A stretch of 64,000 bases of DNA from Portulaca oleracea (taxonomy: Eukaryota; Streptophyta; Magnoliopsida; Caryophyllales; Portulacaceae): positions 20,852,169 through 20,916,168 of the forward strand of contig CM055886.1 of NCBI GenBank assembly GCA_029582165.1, written 5' to 3'. A program made the position numbers and the translations under genes. Position 1 is the stretch's first letter, and every line of letters starts with the position of its first letter. Positions 32,226-44,403 of the stretch are shown in pieces. The notes under the pieces are model-generated. The model was not told where the DNA came from. It ran no database searches and was given only the letters and a program-made list of their open reading frames with translations.

Positions 32226-33897
32226 TGATCATGTATAGAATATTGCCTTCTTCTATCTTTTTCATTTCCTTTTGGTGTGAGAGTGTTACTCCATGCGAAT
32301 CATACTCAATGTTTAAAACCTAAAATGATATTAAGAAAGTTAGCATTAGTTCCTTTTTTATTTTTTTTTGCCATCATGTAACTTTTAAATCTCATATCAC
32401 ACCATGTAATATTATAATTTATTTGTTTAATATTATGATTGTTATTATGATATCTGATATTTTCATACCATCATTCAAATGCATATCTTATGAATTGAAT
32501 CAATCTTTTATGAATTTGTTTATATTATGTCACAAAATTAATGAGTTCTTGAAATTTTTAAGTTCTACTAATATTAAGTGTACAGTACAAATGTATGTTT
32601 GAGTTTGCCTTCTATGATAATAACAACAATTTTAGGGTATCATAGATTCCTAGACATTAAACTATTTTACTTCAGTAGATACATTATTTGATAAGATTGG
32701 TTTATTAATGATAAAATTAAGTACAATATAATAAACACAATTACGTTACATTATAGATTAAATTTTATAATATTAGAAAATTATATGTATAATCATTTTA
32801 TATATGCTCCATTTTTAACAATACAAGCGTTTTATTATCGTCCCGTGCAACACACGGTTCTATGTATCAACATTTAAATATATATGTGTATAGTAAAAGT
32901 TATTTAAGTGTGTATAGTAAGAATTATTTGTGTGTGTGTGTTGGGGGGGGGGGAGGGGGAGTGTGGGTACTACCTCCTTAAAATGTCTGTCAATTTAACT
33001 AAGTTTTGATTGTTAATTACTCATAAATCATAATGAGTTACAATATAAAATTAACACAATTGTAAATTTTAGTGAGGTATCTTTCTAATGGCGGTAATAT
33101 ATTAATTATATTAAAATAAAACCTAAATCAACGCCAAGTTGCCTTGTGTCAACCACCAAAAACAATTCAATAAAGAAAATTTACTTAAGCAACCCTTCAA
33201 CTTCGCAGCCTGTCAGTTATAGTCTTCAGTTTAAATAATTACTACTATCATAATATGTTATATCAGTTGCCATGTTTCAACCACAAAAAAAAATTATTCA
33301 ATAAAGAAAATTTGTTTAAGCAACCCTTCAATTCCTCCGCCGTAAAACTGTAGGTTACAATCTTCAATTATTATTATTGCTACTATCATAGTATGTTATA
33401 TCAGTTACAGAAAAACATGCATGTACACGCACTCACTTACTGTGAAGAAGAAGAAAAAAGAAAAAAGAAAAAAGAAGAAAGAAGAAAGATAGAAGAGGAA
33501 AGGAAAAGGAAAATAAAAAAGAAAGAATTTTATTATCATTTGCAAAGAATGAATAGCTAGCTAATAAATAAGAGCGGTGAGGTAGCAAAGGTGTATTAGT
33601 AATTTGATTCATCTGACTGAAAATAATAGGAGCATGCAATAGGTTATATGTTCTACTCTACACAATTAATAAATATATGCTTTCAATTCTTTGTTCCATT
33701 CCACTAAATTTTTCTTTTATTTTTCAAACTTTTTTTTTGATGGAGTTATTTTTCCAACTTTTACGAAGCAACAAAAAAATAAAATAAATATAATAAAATA
33801 TTAAATTAATCATTATTATGTGAGTCGATGAAGCTACACCATCCCCCCCCAACTCATTTTTCTTCCCTCATATTTTAGTGTCAATATCTTACTTATA
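32226..33897. repeat. Non-coding stretch with MITE and Helitron remnants and a tandem duplication
   Basis: There is no gene. CCCGTGCAACACACGG at 32842-32857 looks like a decayed Helitron 3' hairpin. 32970-33108 is a truncated copy of the Stowaway family seen complete at 63312-63518 (compared in reverse orientation). A unit of about 130 bp is tandemly duplicated at 33141-33270 and 33271-33408, sharing CAATAAAGAAAATTT and AAGCAACCCTTCAA. A G-run lies at 32943-32958 and a purine-rich tract at 33444-33530. Confidence 0.65.
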
Positions 33898-35387
33898 GCC
33901 AAGCAAGGTTGGAGACTTTTGCACAACAAAGACTCCCTTTTCTACAAAGTGTTTCATGCAAAATACTTCGCCGGCAAATCTTTCTTGGATGTTGCATTGG
34001 GCTATGCTCCTAGTCATTCGTGGAAAGGAATTTGGGCTGCTAAATCTCTTCTTAAGGAGGGACTCTATTGGAGGGTAGGAGATGGGAGTTCAATTAATAT
34101 TTGGGAGGATGACTGGCTCTTTGATGAACAGGGGAAACGCGTGACTACGATGCAGCCATCACAGGAAGGAGTCCAAAAGGTTAGTGAGCTAATATATCAT
34201 GATAGCATGACTTGGAGGGAGGATATTGTTATCGGTATCTTCAATGAGAGGGATAGGGCTCTAATCTTAGCTATTCCCCTTAGCAAACGGAGAAAGGAAG
34301 ACGTGCTAGCCTGGTGTTTTTATGACCGAGGGCTATATACGGTGAAATCTGCATACCTTCTCGGTGCAAGCATCGATTGGAATGATTATGAGAGGTATTG
34401 GCCTAAACTTTGGGACTCATGGTGCATACCGAAGGCAAAGTTTTTTTTGTGGCAGTGGATTTCAGATATACTCCCCACGAAGGAATTTCTTAAAAGGAGA
34501 CATATAGGGATAGAAGCAATGTGTAGAAGTGCCAACAAGTGAAGGAGAATAGGTGGCATGCCATTGTTGAGTGCAAGGAAGCGAGAGAGGTGTGATGCAG
34601 ATGGGGGATGAGACCATTAGCACGGTGACAGACAATATAGCCCCGGAGGAACTTCTAACAGCTTGGCATGAGAAGTGTGAAACTGAAGCATTTAACCTGC
34701 GTTTAGTGACTGCATGGAAGCTGTGGGGAGCTCGGAATAATTTCATCTTCGACATACAGTGCACCCCTCCCCAAGTTCTTTTGAAGTCGGCACAACAAAT
34801 TGTGGCTGACCAAATCAAGCTGCATGAGGCGGTTACGAGGCAGAAGAGAACTGTAAAAGAAGTGGGTACAGCAGTGTGGTCTCCACCTCCCACAAACTGG
34901 GTAAAAATGACCTTGGACGCTTCTCTTTCGGAGCATGGCATGGTGTGTTTGGGAGCAGTAGGGAGGGACTCCAATGAGGAGGTTGTGATAGCAACAGCGA
35001 AGAGAATTACACCATTCTGGAGCCCCTTGATTGTGGAGATAGAAGCAGCCATCTTTGCGGTGCAACTGGCACGAAGGTTCGAGTATGATTTGGTAATTTT
35101 TGAGTCTAATTCTCTCACCTTAATTCAACAGATGAGAAACCCTAGATCTTTTCTTGGTGAGTGTGATGTAATTTTAGAGGACTTATTGTGTTTGAGTAGC
35201 TCTCTGCTTGGTTGTAAGTGGAGCCATGTGAAACGAGAGGGTAACTTGGCCGCTCATAATATGGCCAAAGTGATCCCGGTTGGGGAAGAACAGATTCGGC
35301 TGGGGATATGTCCCAGACAAATTGCCTAGCTTGTATCGGAAGCCAAAATTGCAATATAAGTTTTACATGTTTCCTCAAAAAAAAAAA
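33898..35387 (+). pseudogene. 5'-truncated L1-like LINE: ORF2 C-terminus and RNase H
   Basis: Frame 33919-34542 encodes the region between RT and the zinc finger (YWRVGDGSSINIWEDDWL, AWCFYDRGLYTVKSAYLL, WCIPKAKFFLWQWISDILPT). Frame 34571-35329 carries an RVT_3-type RNase H (WVKMTLDASLSEHGM, VEIEAAIFAVQLAR, FESNSLTLIQQM, VKREGNLAAHNMAKV). The two were once one frame: the intervening HAIVECKEAREV segment is still readable, and a small deletion near 34592 shifts it. The copy ends in a poly(A) run at 35377-35387, right after the coding part. No clear TSD was found. The endonuclease and RT are absent. Confidence 0.85.
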
Positions 35388-36222
35388 TATGCCTACTTTT
35401 TCGATCAATTTAACATTTTACACTCTCGACGCTCTCTATAGTGTTGCTACAGCTGCTTCTATTCCTGATTATCCGCATCATAATCAATAGGGTACAGGAT
35501 AAAAATAATTGTGAAAAATATTCTTCAAAATACACTTAAAATGAGGCCAATTAAAAAATTAGGTAATTGGACAAATAAAAAAGGGACTACATGAGCACTA
35601 GTTACCATTCTAAGTTTTGAGAATAAATAAATAATGATATGATGAAATAAAGGGAAACGACTATTTAGAATATTGAAAAAATATTAAGGGATGAAAAACA
35701 AAAGTAAAACAGAGTTGAATGATTTTTTTTTTTTTTGATAATAGGCAATTGGGGGAGGAAGAATCAAACCTAGAACCTCATGTCCTCTGGGATTTAAATA
35801 TGACTACTTGAATTGAAGGGTTGCTATCGACTGAAATGTTATTGGAGTTAAACAGTCCCAGAAATTCCCTTATTACCAAAAAGTTAAATAATAAGTTTCT
35901 ATTACAACAATTGGATGATTTTTGTTTGGTAATAGGCAATTAGAAATATTAAATTTGATGTTGAAGACAAGGTCAAGGTCTTTCACCTGTGCATTCACGA
36001 AGGATCTTAGGTTTTAATGAAAGCCAAAATCTAGAAAATGGAAATTTCCTTATATTATATATTCTGATTATATAATATATATTATGATATATTCTGATTG
36101 TGTGATTTATTTGTAGATACAAATCATAAGGAAAGCATAAGGAAAACAAATCAGGAGGATTGTGCAATCAAATACAAGACCAAAAGTAAAGAATCCATTG
36201 GATGATTGATGATTGAGGAAGC
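35388..36222. other. AT-rich non-coding DNA
   Basis: There is no gene. A T-run lies at 35719-35735. The last 230 bp (about 35990-36222) read like part of a copia LTR (TTTCCTTATATTATATATTC, ATTTATTTGTAGATACAAATC) that is continued after the next element at 44404. The 5-bp TSD GAAGC lies at 36218-36222. Confidence 0.4.
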
Positions 36223-37058
36223 TGTTGGGAATGTCCCGACAATGTTCGATATACACGGAGATTAAACCAAAATAATATAGTAATTATATGTCTTGCTAGA
36301 GACCTCTATAATTAGTAATTAAATATGTTTAATTACAACTATATTATTTGGTCCTACTGGGTCACACAAGTCAGTGCCCTGGAACAATGTATGTAACCTA
36401 AATGATATTGTATCAGGTTTAGAAAAGTTGGAAACTGATTTATGTGAAAAATCAGCCCAACACGGACCGAATTGGGGTCAACACGGTCCGTGTTGACCCA
36501 ACACGGTCCGTGTTGACCGTGGGCCGAATGTTTGGACTTTCTGGAGTCCAACACGGACCGTGTTGTTTCGACACGGACCGTGTTGAGCACAGAAATCGCG
36601 CCGTTGCTCTTTGCGGCCCTTTAGGGTTTTGAACCCTATCCCTAGGTTTTCTAAACACTATATAAAGGGGTCTCTGGGAGAGATTATTCCACACCAACTG
36701 CCTTCGACTCTTAGAGAGATACCAGGGTGATTTCCTGAGTTCCTCTCTCTTTTAGTTTGCAGTTCTAGTTTCAGGAAACACTATTAGTTTCCTGAAACAA
36801 TCTCACATACATCTTAGATTGAGATTCGTCTCGATCGGGTCGATCTAGCAATCGGGTTCCCGGAGTGCTGCGTGGACTTTTCAGTAGAGGGTTTCAGCGT
36901 TGGAATCTGGAAGGTCAACCTCTTCTTCAGCAGGAATTAGCGATCAGGTATAATTACTGAAGCCTCTACAATTGTGTTGATTAATTGTTTATAACTGTTA
37001 TAATATTCCGCCAATTAATGTGTATCTGTTTATGAAATAGACAACCTAAAACCTAACA
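36223..37058 (+). repeat. 5' LTR of the 36.2-kb copia-type element
   Basis: TGTTGGGAATGTCCCGAC ... CTAACA. TATAAA at 36661-36666. Four CAACACGGWCCGTGTTG-type palindromes at 36479, 36499, 36549 and 36568, plus a half copy near 36459, lie 75-200 bp upstream of the TATA. Confidence 0.95.
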
Positions 37059-37059
37059 G

Positions 37060-37072
37060 TGGTATCAGAGCC
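37060..37072 (+). other. Primer-binding site, initiator Met tRNA type
   Basis: TGGTATCAGAGCC lies one base after the LTR. It is the standard plant copia PBS. Confidence 0.92.
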
Positions 37073-40000
37073 ACCTTTTGCATGCCAAAGTATTGTACTT
37101 GTATTCATAATTAATTTTGTCAATAGTTGAATTATATTATGAATATGCTAGAGTAGATTTATGCCTAAAATTTTGAATCTTTATGAAAGTTTTAATCTTT
37201 GATGTTCATGATAATAAATCTGAGATTTTATTGTAAAATTTCATGCTTTGTTATTATTTATTGCCTTTAATTAATCGATTTTATGTTTGTTTAATTGTTA
37301 AATATAGCATGATCTCGATTTAATTTTGAATGTTTTAGAAACAATCATGTTTAATATTGTTAAACAGTAGGCAATGCATGAAATAGGTTTTAATTCGCAA
37401 AATAGGGTTTTGTAGAATTTTCTGATTTAGTTTATTTACGGTAAACATGAAAAATCGAAATAAACTATCAAACGAACTCGAAAATTTCTGAAATTTTTTT
37501 TACAGTAGCATATCAGATGAACCTACTGTATGGGAAAATTATAAAATTTGATTTTTAAACTTATCGGACCGTTGTTATTTATTTTCCTCTTAAAATGGAG
37601 AATTAAAATTTTTTTAATTCCCTAAAATTTTACAATCTTTTGAAAATTGTTAAAATTCTGGAAAATATTCATATTGGGTTATTATATAACGCTGTGATAT
37701 GAAATCTTTAAATTCGATAAGTTACGATAGTTTTATTTAAGTTTTTCATTCACGAAATTGACCGAAACTGGGAAGCAACACGGACCGTGTTAGTTCAACA
37801 CGGACCGTGTTGCCAGCAGTTTTGGTGAATTCGTGTGTTTTAGAGTTTGTAATTAATTTTAGAAATTAATTATTAAATCCTATTACTACTAAATCAGATA
37901 ATAGGCATAAAATCTATTACTTTGTAAAGTTTAGGAAACTTGCAAATAATTTTGAAAGATATAGTATCTTTTAGACTCCTTGATTTTAGGAAATTCAAGT
38001 ATTTTGTATGTATAGGTATAAAATCCTAAATCTGTTTAGGTAACTAAGATAAAATTTGGATTTTATTTACTTTATTAGTCATGCAAACCTTTTAGGAAAT
38101 TTTATAAGTATTTATTTCCTTATGTGTTATATTGCAAATTGTATATATGCCTTTATAATTTGTTATTTAAGCATGTGTTATATTTGATATAATTGTTGCA
38201 ATATTACATGTTTTGCATGTGCTTCTAGTATGGCCATAGATAGTCGGTTTTACCGGTCTGCGTACCGGGTTGGGTGAAATACGGTCTGCGTACCGTCTTT
38301 GAATTAAATTTAAAATTCCAGTTAAGTTTATTAATTCTCAATCGTGAGGTCCAAATTGTAAATTGGTTGTAATTGGAGACATCAAATTGAGTGGGAGCCC
38401 AACAGCAATGGAGGTGTCGATTCGAGGGGGAGCTCATCCAAGGAAGTTGCAAGACCCAAGAAGATTTTCTTGAAGACTATCAAGGCTTAGTTAAATTAGT
38501 TTGATTAAGTCTAGGTGGCCATACTAGGGGTTTTATTTATGCTTTAATTTTGTTATTGCATGTTTTATTATGCCTTTTATGCTTTTCGAAAGAGTTCACC
38601 TAGAATTGCATGCATAGGATAATAAAACCTACTCTCATAATTGAATTATTGCTCAACCTACCGAAACACCACTTAGATGGATAAATAAAGAAAGCCAAAG
38701 CGAATTATTTGTCCATCATTAATAAGGAGGGTGGGAGCTAGGTCAATTCAAATTGGCTATCAAAATAGTTTTGGGCCAAGAGCAGAGGAAGAGAAATATT
38801 GTATTCGATACAAATTTCTTGCCAAGAGTCATTTTTTGAATGATCGATCATAAGGTGATCCACCAAAGACAACATGGGACCGAGTTTTGTTGGGCCAAAG
38901 TCCACTTGAAGCCATGGGTCTTGTGGGTCTTGGTTAAATTAAAACACTAAGTGAGAGTTGATAAAGTGTTTTGATTTGAAATTAAAATTAGTTTAATTTC
39001 TTTTGATGAATAATAACTAAAATGAACCAACTTGTCTCATAGAATTATTTATGTCTTTTCACTCAAACATCCACCACTAATAAAATATTGTTTTTTCCTT
39101 GAGAAAGAGAAAAACAATTAACACCAATTCCTTAATTGGCATTGCCATCGTAAGATTGTCTTGAGGGCGAATTAAAAGAAATATGTCTTTGATATAACAT
39201 TGAGCTAGGCATCAATATTAAGAGGTCAATCAAGCCAAATGAATACATGTAATGTCATAGTATTCATACAACTTTAACTTCAAAATGTTTGAAGGTTAGA
39301 GGAAGTTTTTTCAATATTTCCAAACTCAAAACCAAGTTCTTCGAACTAGTTAGAGTTGATAAATATGAAACCAATAACCAGATAGGCTCGGTTGAGCTAG
39401 ATAAAAGCCAATTGTTAGCACTCATGTTCTGAAATAATTTGACTAATTTAAAACATGAGAAACCTCAGACCCCCTTTAGCCAAAAGATTGGCGATCGAAG
39501 ATAGTCTTTTAGTCAAAGGGAAAATAAAGATTTAAGAAATCTATCAAAGACTAGAAGTCAAAGGAAAGGTAAGGACAAACAGTTGTACATACCCAACCAA
39601 TGACAGCAATCGGTTAACAACCAGATCATGTATGACACTGGGAGCGTGAATAACTATAAGGAAGACTTGAGATATGATTTCAATTCTAGGAAAATGCGTA
39701 TATGATACACACTACCCTTATTAAACCCACTTTGAGTATAAGATACCGGCTGTGAAACTCGCATTTATGCAAATGTGCAGTATCTACAGCAAAGTAGATG
39801 TGCTTTGAAGGATGAGAGTCAGCCTACAAATAGGAACATACAATTAGTTGTAGTTCCTTATGAAGAGTTGGTTGTTTATCCATTTCCTCAAGACTTATAA
39901 GAGAAATATATAGGTGATTCTATGTTCTCATTATAAGTGTTTCTTACTCTCAACTAGAGAGAGAGAGAGAGAGGATCTCGGATAAACACACCCAACACAT

Positions 40001-43000
40001 CGAAACCAAAAGGTTTAAAAGGAATAACCCTTGTTCAAACATAAAACTTGTAACTATCTATTAAGTCATGCAAATCGGAGCGCATTCAGAAGCGTCACAG
40101 TCATAGACTTTTGAATGATAAGACTTTGAAACATGTGATGTCTGCAACGCATGACTGTACCTTTTACAAGAAAGGGTGAACGTGCCAACAAACACTCATG
40201 CATATGGATGTATGTAGCCCAATTGAGCACAAGTACAAGAGATTGATTACTTCAAATCTTCAAAGATGAATAAAATAACACATGGTGATTTATGTCTATG
40301 AGATTCATCTGAAGCTGGAATGTTGAAATAGTTTGAAGATTTCAAAAATGAAGTAGTCTTGGCGAAACAATGAGAGCACCTAGATAAGATCGAAAGGATG
40401 CTAATGGTTGAGACAAGAGTTTGAACAAATGACTCAAATGAAACATAATTATGGCACTATAAGCTTAAGTCATATTAATCAGAAATGTATTCGGAAACTG
40501 CATAGTGCAGGATTTTGGAAAACCTAAACTTTGAAAAGTTCAATGTTTGCAAAGCATGTCTGATGAGTAAGATGACTAAAATCACCTCTTATTGGAATTG
40601 GTGAACAAGCTAATGACTTATTAGGATGCATACATACTGATGTATGTGGGCCTATGAGCACTAGTGCTAAAAGAAGGTTTGTTATACATTTCATCACTTT
40701 CAGTGACGATTTTTTAGTAGATAAGGGTATATCTACTTAATACGCCACAAGTCCAAATCCTTTAAAAATGTTCAAAGAGTTTCAAAGTGAAGTACAAAAC
40801 CAACTTGGCAAGAAAATCAAAAACCCTTCAATTAGATTGAGGAGGTGAGAATTTGAGCCAAAGATTTCATTGACCATTTCAGAGAATATGAAATTGTTTC
40901 ATGACTCTCTCCTCTAAGAATACGACATCTCAATGACGTATCTAAGAGCAGGAATCACACCTTATTAGATATGGTGTGATCAATGATGGTTGAGTCAACA
41001 TTGCCGATTACCTTTTGGGGATACACGCAATTAACTATAGCTGTAATTACTGAATAAAGATTATCGGAAGCATTAGGAGAAGAGAGGTTCTTGAACCGTC
41101 TTCTGAAAGAAAGGAGTTTCACTTCTACAAACTGTTGTAGAGAAAAGTGTTTGTGTCTCAAAATACTTTCTTCTTAGAGAATATGTTATTTTCTAAAAGA
41201 AAGAGTGGGAGAGATTTTGAACTTACCGAAGTTCGAGAGACACAAAACACTATAATCATCACATAAAACTCCGCTACTTGATCCTAGTTCATATTTTCCT
41301 ATTTGTCGGAAAATTAAGAACAAGGTTGAGGCAGTTGAAGTTTCTCAAAATGTTGAGGAGAGGATGTCATGAACATTACTCCAAGCAAGGTCAGGTAAAC
41401 AACTCCGTCAGCCACAAAGATATCGATCTTCTATGGATGAACGTGAGATGTTACTTTTAGAAAGTAATGACTCTACCTACATCAAAGAAGCTTTAAGTAA
41501 ATCAAGATTCCATGCAACCAAGTCTAAAATGGATTCCATGTATTCAACTAAGTTTAGAACTTGGTTGATTTGTCTGAAGGTGTGAGCCATCAGGCATATG
41601 AGGGTTTTAAGGCAAAACATGGGTTCATTAAGGTAGACATCAAGACTGACTTCAAAATTAGATTTTGAAGAAAGGTGTGTACTTGACACAACTGAGTGGT
41701 CTTTTGTTGGAATACTTATAAACTTCAAGAGACCATCTGTGGTCTTAAGGAAGCTTCTAGGAGTTGGAATCATTGACCTTCTTGACCAGGATATCAAAAA
41801 GGTTTGACATACCGGGAAGTGCCAAAGATAATATTGTGTTTACAAGAAGTTCAATGGGAGCAATGCATTTTCTGATATTGTATGTGATTGACATACTGCC
41901 TACTAAGAAGAATATTCCAATGTTGCTTCTACTGAGGTTGACTTGGAAATAATTTTCAAAGTGAAGGATTGGTGGGGCTAAGAATTTTATCGGAGACTAG
42001 ATCTATAATGATATATTAAAGATTTTGATTGTTTGAATCAAAGTTAACTAGGTGTTGAATAAGTTCAACTCACTTCCAGAATGGATTAATTTCAAAAATC
42101 ATGGCATATCCTTACGGAATTTGATTGTCTCAAAACAATCAGAAGTTCTAAAGAGGATGAGACATGTAACTCATGCTCAGGCGTGAGATTAATGTATGCC
42201 ATGAGATGTTCAAAGTCCAACATAACATATACATTGTATATGTATAAGCAAAACTAAGGATGTGTCCTAAGTCTAAAGTGGTTGATAAAAGCTAAGTGTG
42301 AAGAGTTGCATTGATGCTACACTCATGCAGAGAAATATGATTATCTGAAAGGTCAGAGAAAATTATACGATCTGTATTGAGTGGTATTGAGGTGAACTGG
42401 AAGAAGTTCCTAACATGACATGCGGTTAATTCTACAAATAAGACAAGTATGACACAACTTTAGAAGTTGTGGCAGAAACTGTTAGGATTGCGAAGTTCGT
42501 TTAGAACTGGGTGATGTTTCTAGCTCATGAGAAATGAAGCCTTATTGAAAGGAGCCATCACTCAAGCAAAGGAATTGAAGCTCACTATGAATCCAAACAT
42601 GTGTTCCGGAAATATCTTCCTATATGAAAGGTCATTAGTGAGATGGTATATGTACGAGGTTCATTGCAAGTATTATGTACTAAACCCCTGTTGTAGTTAG
42701 AGCATGATAGTCATGCATGGGCAACATGTATTAAACACATTCCGGAATATTAACAAGTAAAATTTATGAATTATGACCTTGTTGATTCATCATTGAGAAT
42801 AAGATTCCAAAATTTACATCAATTGTGGTTTAGAATTATGTAAATGTCCAAAAAGGTTAGCGCATTCAAAATGGGAAATTGGATGAGGTTCGATTTCTGA
42901 AACCCCATTAGTGAACTTGATAACGCTAGCCTTGGTCGATAGTCGACCTGGTTCCTAATTGTATTATCACGTAGGAACAGTGATAATATCAACACAATTA

Positions 43001-43542
43001 GCATGTTGGATTGAGGTGATGATCAAGTTTCGTGGTCATAGTGATGTGATGACATCATAAATCAATCACATGGGTACTGTTGAGAACAACTACCGAACTG
43101 ACCCGCAGTGGGAACTCTTTAAGTTAGGAATGTCATAAGAGCTCTCACTACTCAAAATTCCTAAATCCTGAGTTCAATACATAGACTACATGGTCTGCTG
43201 TGACTTTGGAGCGCGTCAAACGTCTTTCGTAACAGTAGGCTATAAAGGCGGTGTCTGGGTTACAGTTGGATCATGTGAGAATGTGTGTCTGAACAAGATG
43301 GCATTGTCCTCCCTATTAGGGACAGTTGTCTCGTTGGCCACTCGGTGAGATTGGACTGAAAATGCTTGGCCGAGCTCAGTTGAATCAATAGTTGATCATC
43401 TGTTTTTCAAAGTCTAAACTCGGAGATCGAGGAAACGTTCGGGTCTTACATAAGGATGAATTTAGCTTACCTTATCCGAACTAGAGACAGTAAGTGACAA
43501 GGGAATTCAAGGAATCGAACACTTGTGGGACAAGTGGGAGAT
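37073..43542 (+). pseudogene. Interior of the copia-type element with pol relics
   Basis: No ORF of useful length exists, but copia relics are readable. Integrase: at about 40550-40900, words equal to CLMSKMTK, ANDLLGCIHTDVCGPMSTSA, FITFSDD and FKEFQSEVQNQLGKKIK. RT: at about 41815-41955, words like VFTRSSMGAMHFLILYVIDI followed by NIPMLL, which matches the YVDD region with the first D changed. A second, worse integrase-like stretch at about 40130-40330 suggests internal duplication. Two LTR-type palindromes sit at 37776-37792 and 37796-37812, and an AG run at 39955-39973. Stops and shifts are everywhere. Confidence 0.7.
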
Positions 43543-44398
43543 TAATGGGAATGTCCCGACAATGTTCGATATACACGGAGATTAAACCAAAGTAATATAG
43601 TAATTATATGTCTTGCTAGAGACCTCTATAATTAGTAATTAAATATGTTTAATTACAACTATATTATTTGGTCCTACTGGGTCACACAAGTCAGTGCCCT
43701 GGAACAATGTATGTAACCTAAATGATATTGTATCAGGTTTAGAAAAGTTGGAAACTGATTTATGTGAAAAATCAGCCCAACACGGACCGAATTGGGGTCT
43801 ACACGGTCCGTGTTGACCCAACACGGTCCGTGTTGGGACACCACGGTCCGTGTTGACCGTGGGCCGAATGTTTGGACTTTCTGGAGTCCAACACGGACCG
43901 TGTTGTTTCGACACGGACCGTGTTGAGCCCAGAAATCGCGCCGTTGCTCTTTTCGGCCCTTTAGGGTTTTGAACCCTATCCCTAGGTTTTCTAAACACTA
44001 TATAAAGGGGTCTCTGGGAGAGATTATTCCACACCAACTGCCTTCGACTCTTAGAGAGATACCAGGGTGATTTCCTGAGTTCCTCTCTCTTTTAGTTTGC
44101 AGTTCTAGTTTCAGGAAACACTATTAGTTTCCTGAAACAATCTCACATACATCTTAGATTGAGATTCGTCTCGATCGGGTCAATCTAGCAATCGGGTTCC
44201 CGGAGTGCTGCGTGGACTTTTCAGTAGAGGGTTTCAGCGTTGGAATCTGGAAGGTCAACCTCTTCTTCAGCAGGAATTAGCGATCAGGTATAATTACTGA
44301 AGCCTCTGCAATTGTGTTGATTAATTGTTTATAACTGTTATAATATTCCGCCAATTAATCTGTATCTGTTTAGGAAATAGACAACCTAAAACCTAACA
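43543..44398 (+). repeat. 3' LTR of the 36.2-kb copia-type element
   Basis: It begins TAATGGGAATG (TGTT changed to TAAT) after the polypurine tract at 43532-43541 and ends CTAACA. It has one extra palindrome unit (CACGGTCCGTGTT near 43842) relative to the 5' LTR. Confidence 0.95.
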
Positions 44399-44403
44399 GA
44401 AGC

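Larger units (their letters stand above)
36223..44398 (+). mobile_element. Copia-type element, probably non-autonomous, with near-identical long LTRs
   Basis: The LTRs are 36223-37058 (836 bp) and 43543-44398 (856 bp). The TSD GAAGC lies at 36218-36222 and 44399-44403. A perfect initiator-Met PBS lies at 37060 and a polypurine tract AAGTGGGAGA before the right LTR. By eye the LTRs differ by about ten substitutions plus one 20-bp repeat-unit indel, yet the 6.5-kb interior has no usable ORF, only decayed copia pol words. This is what a defective element mobilised recently by another element's proteins would look like. Confidence 0.93.

Noticed and set aside
43639..44037. Minus-strand frame repeated in both copia-type LTRs
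   Set aside because: It exists because the LTRs are duplicated; the region is U3 promoter sequence with palindromes, not a gene.
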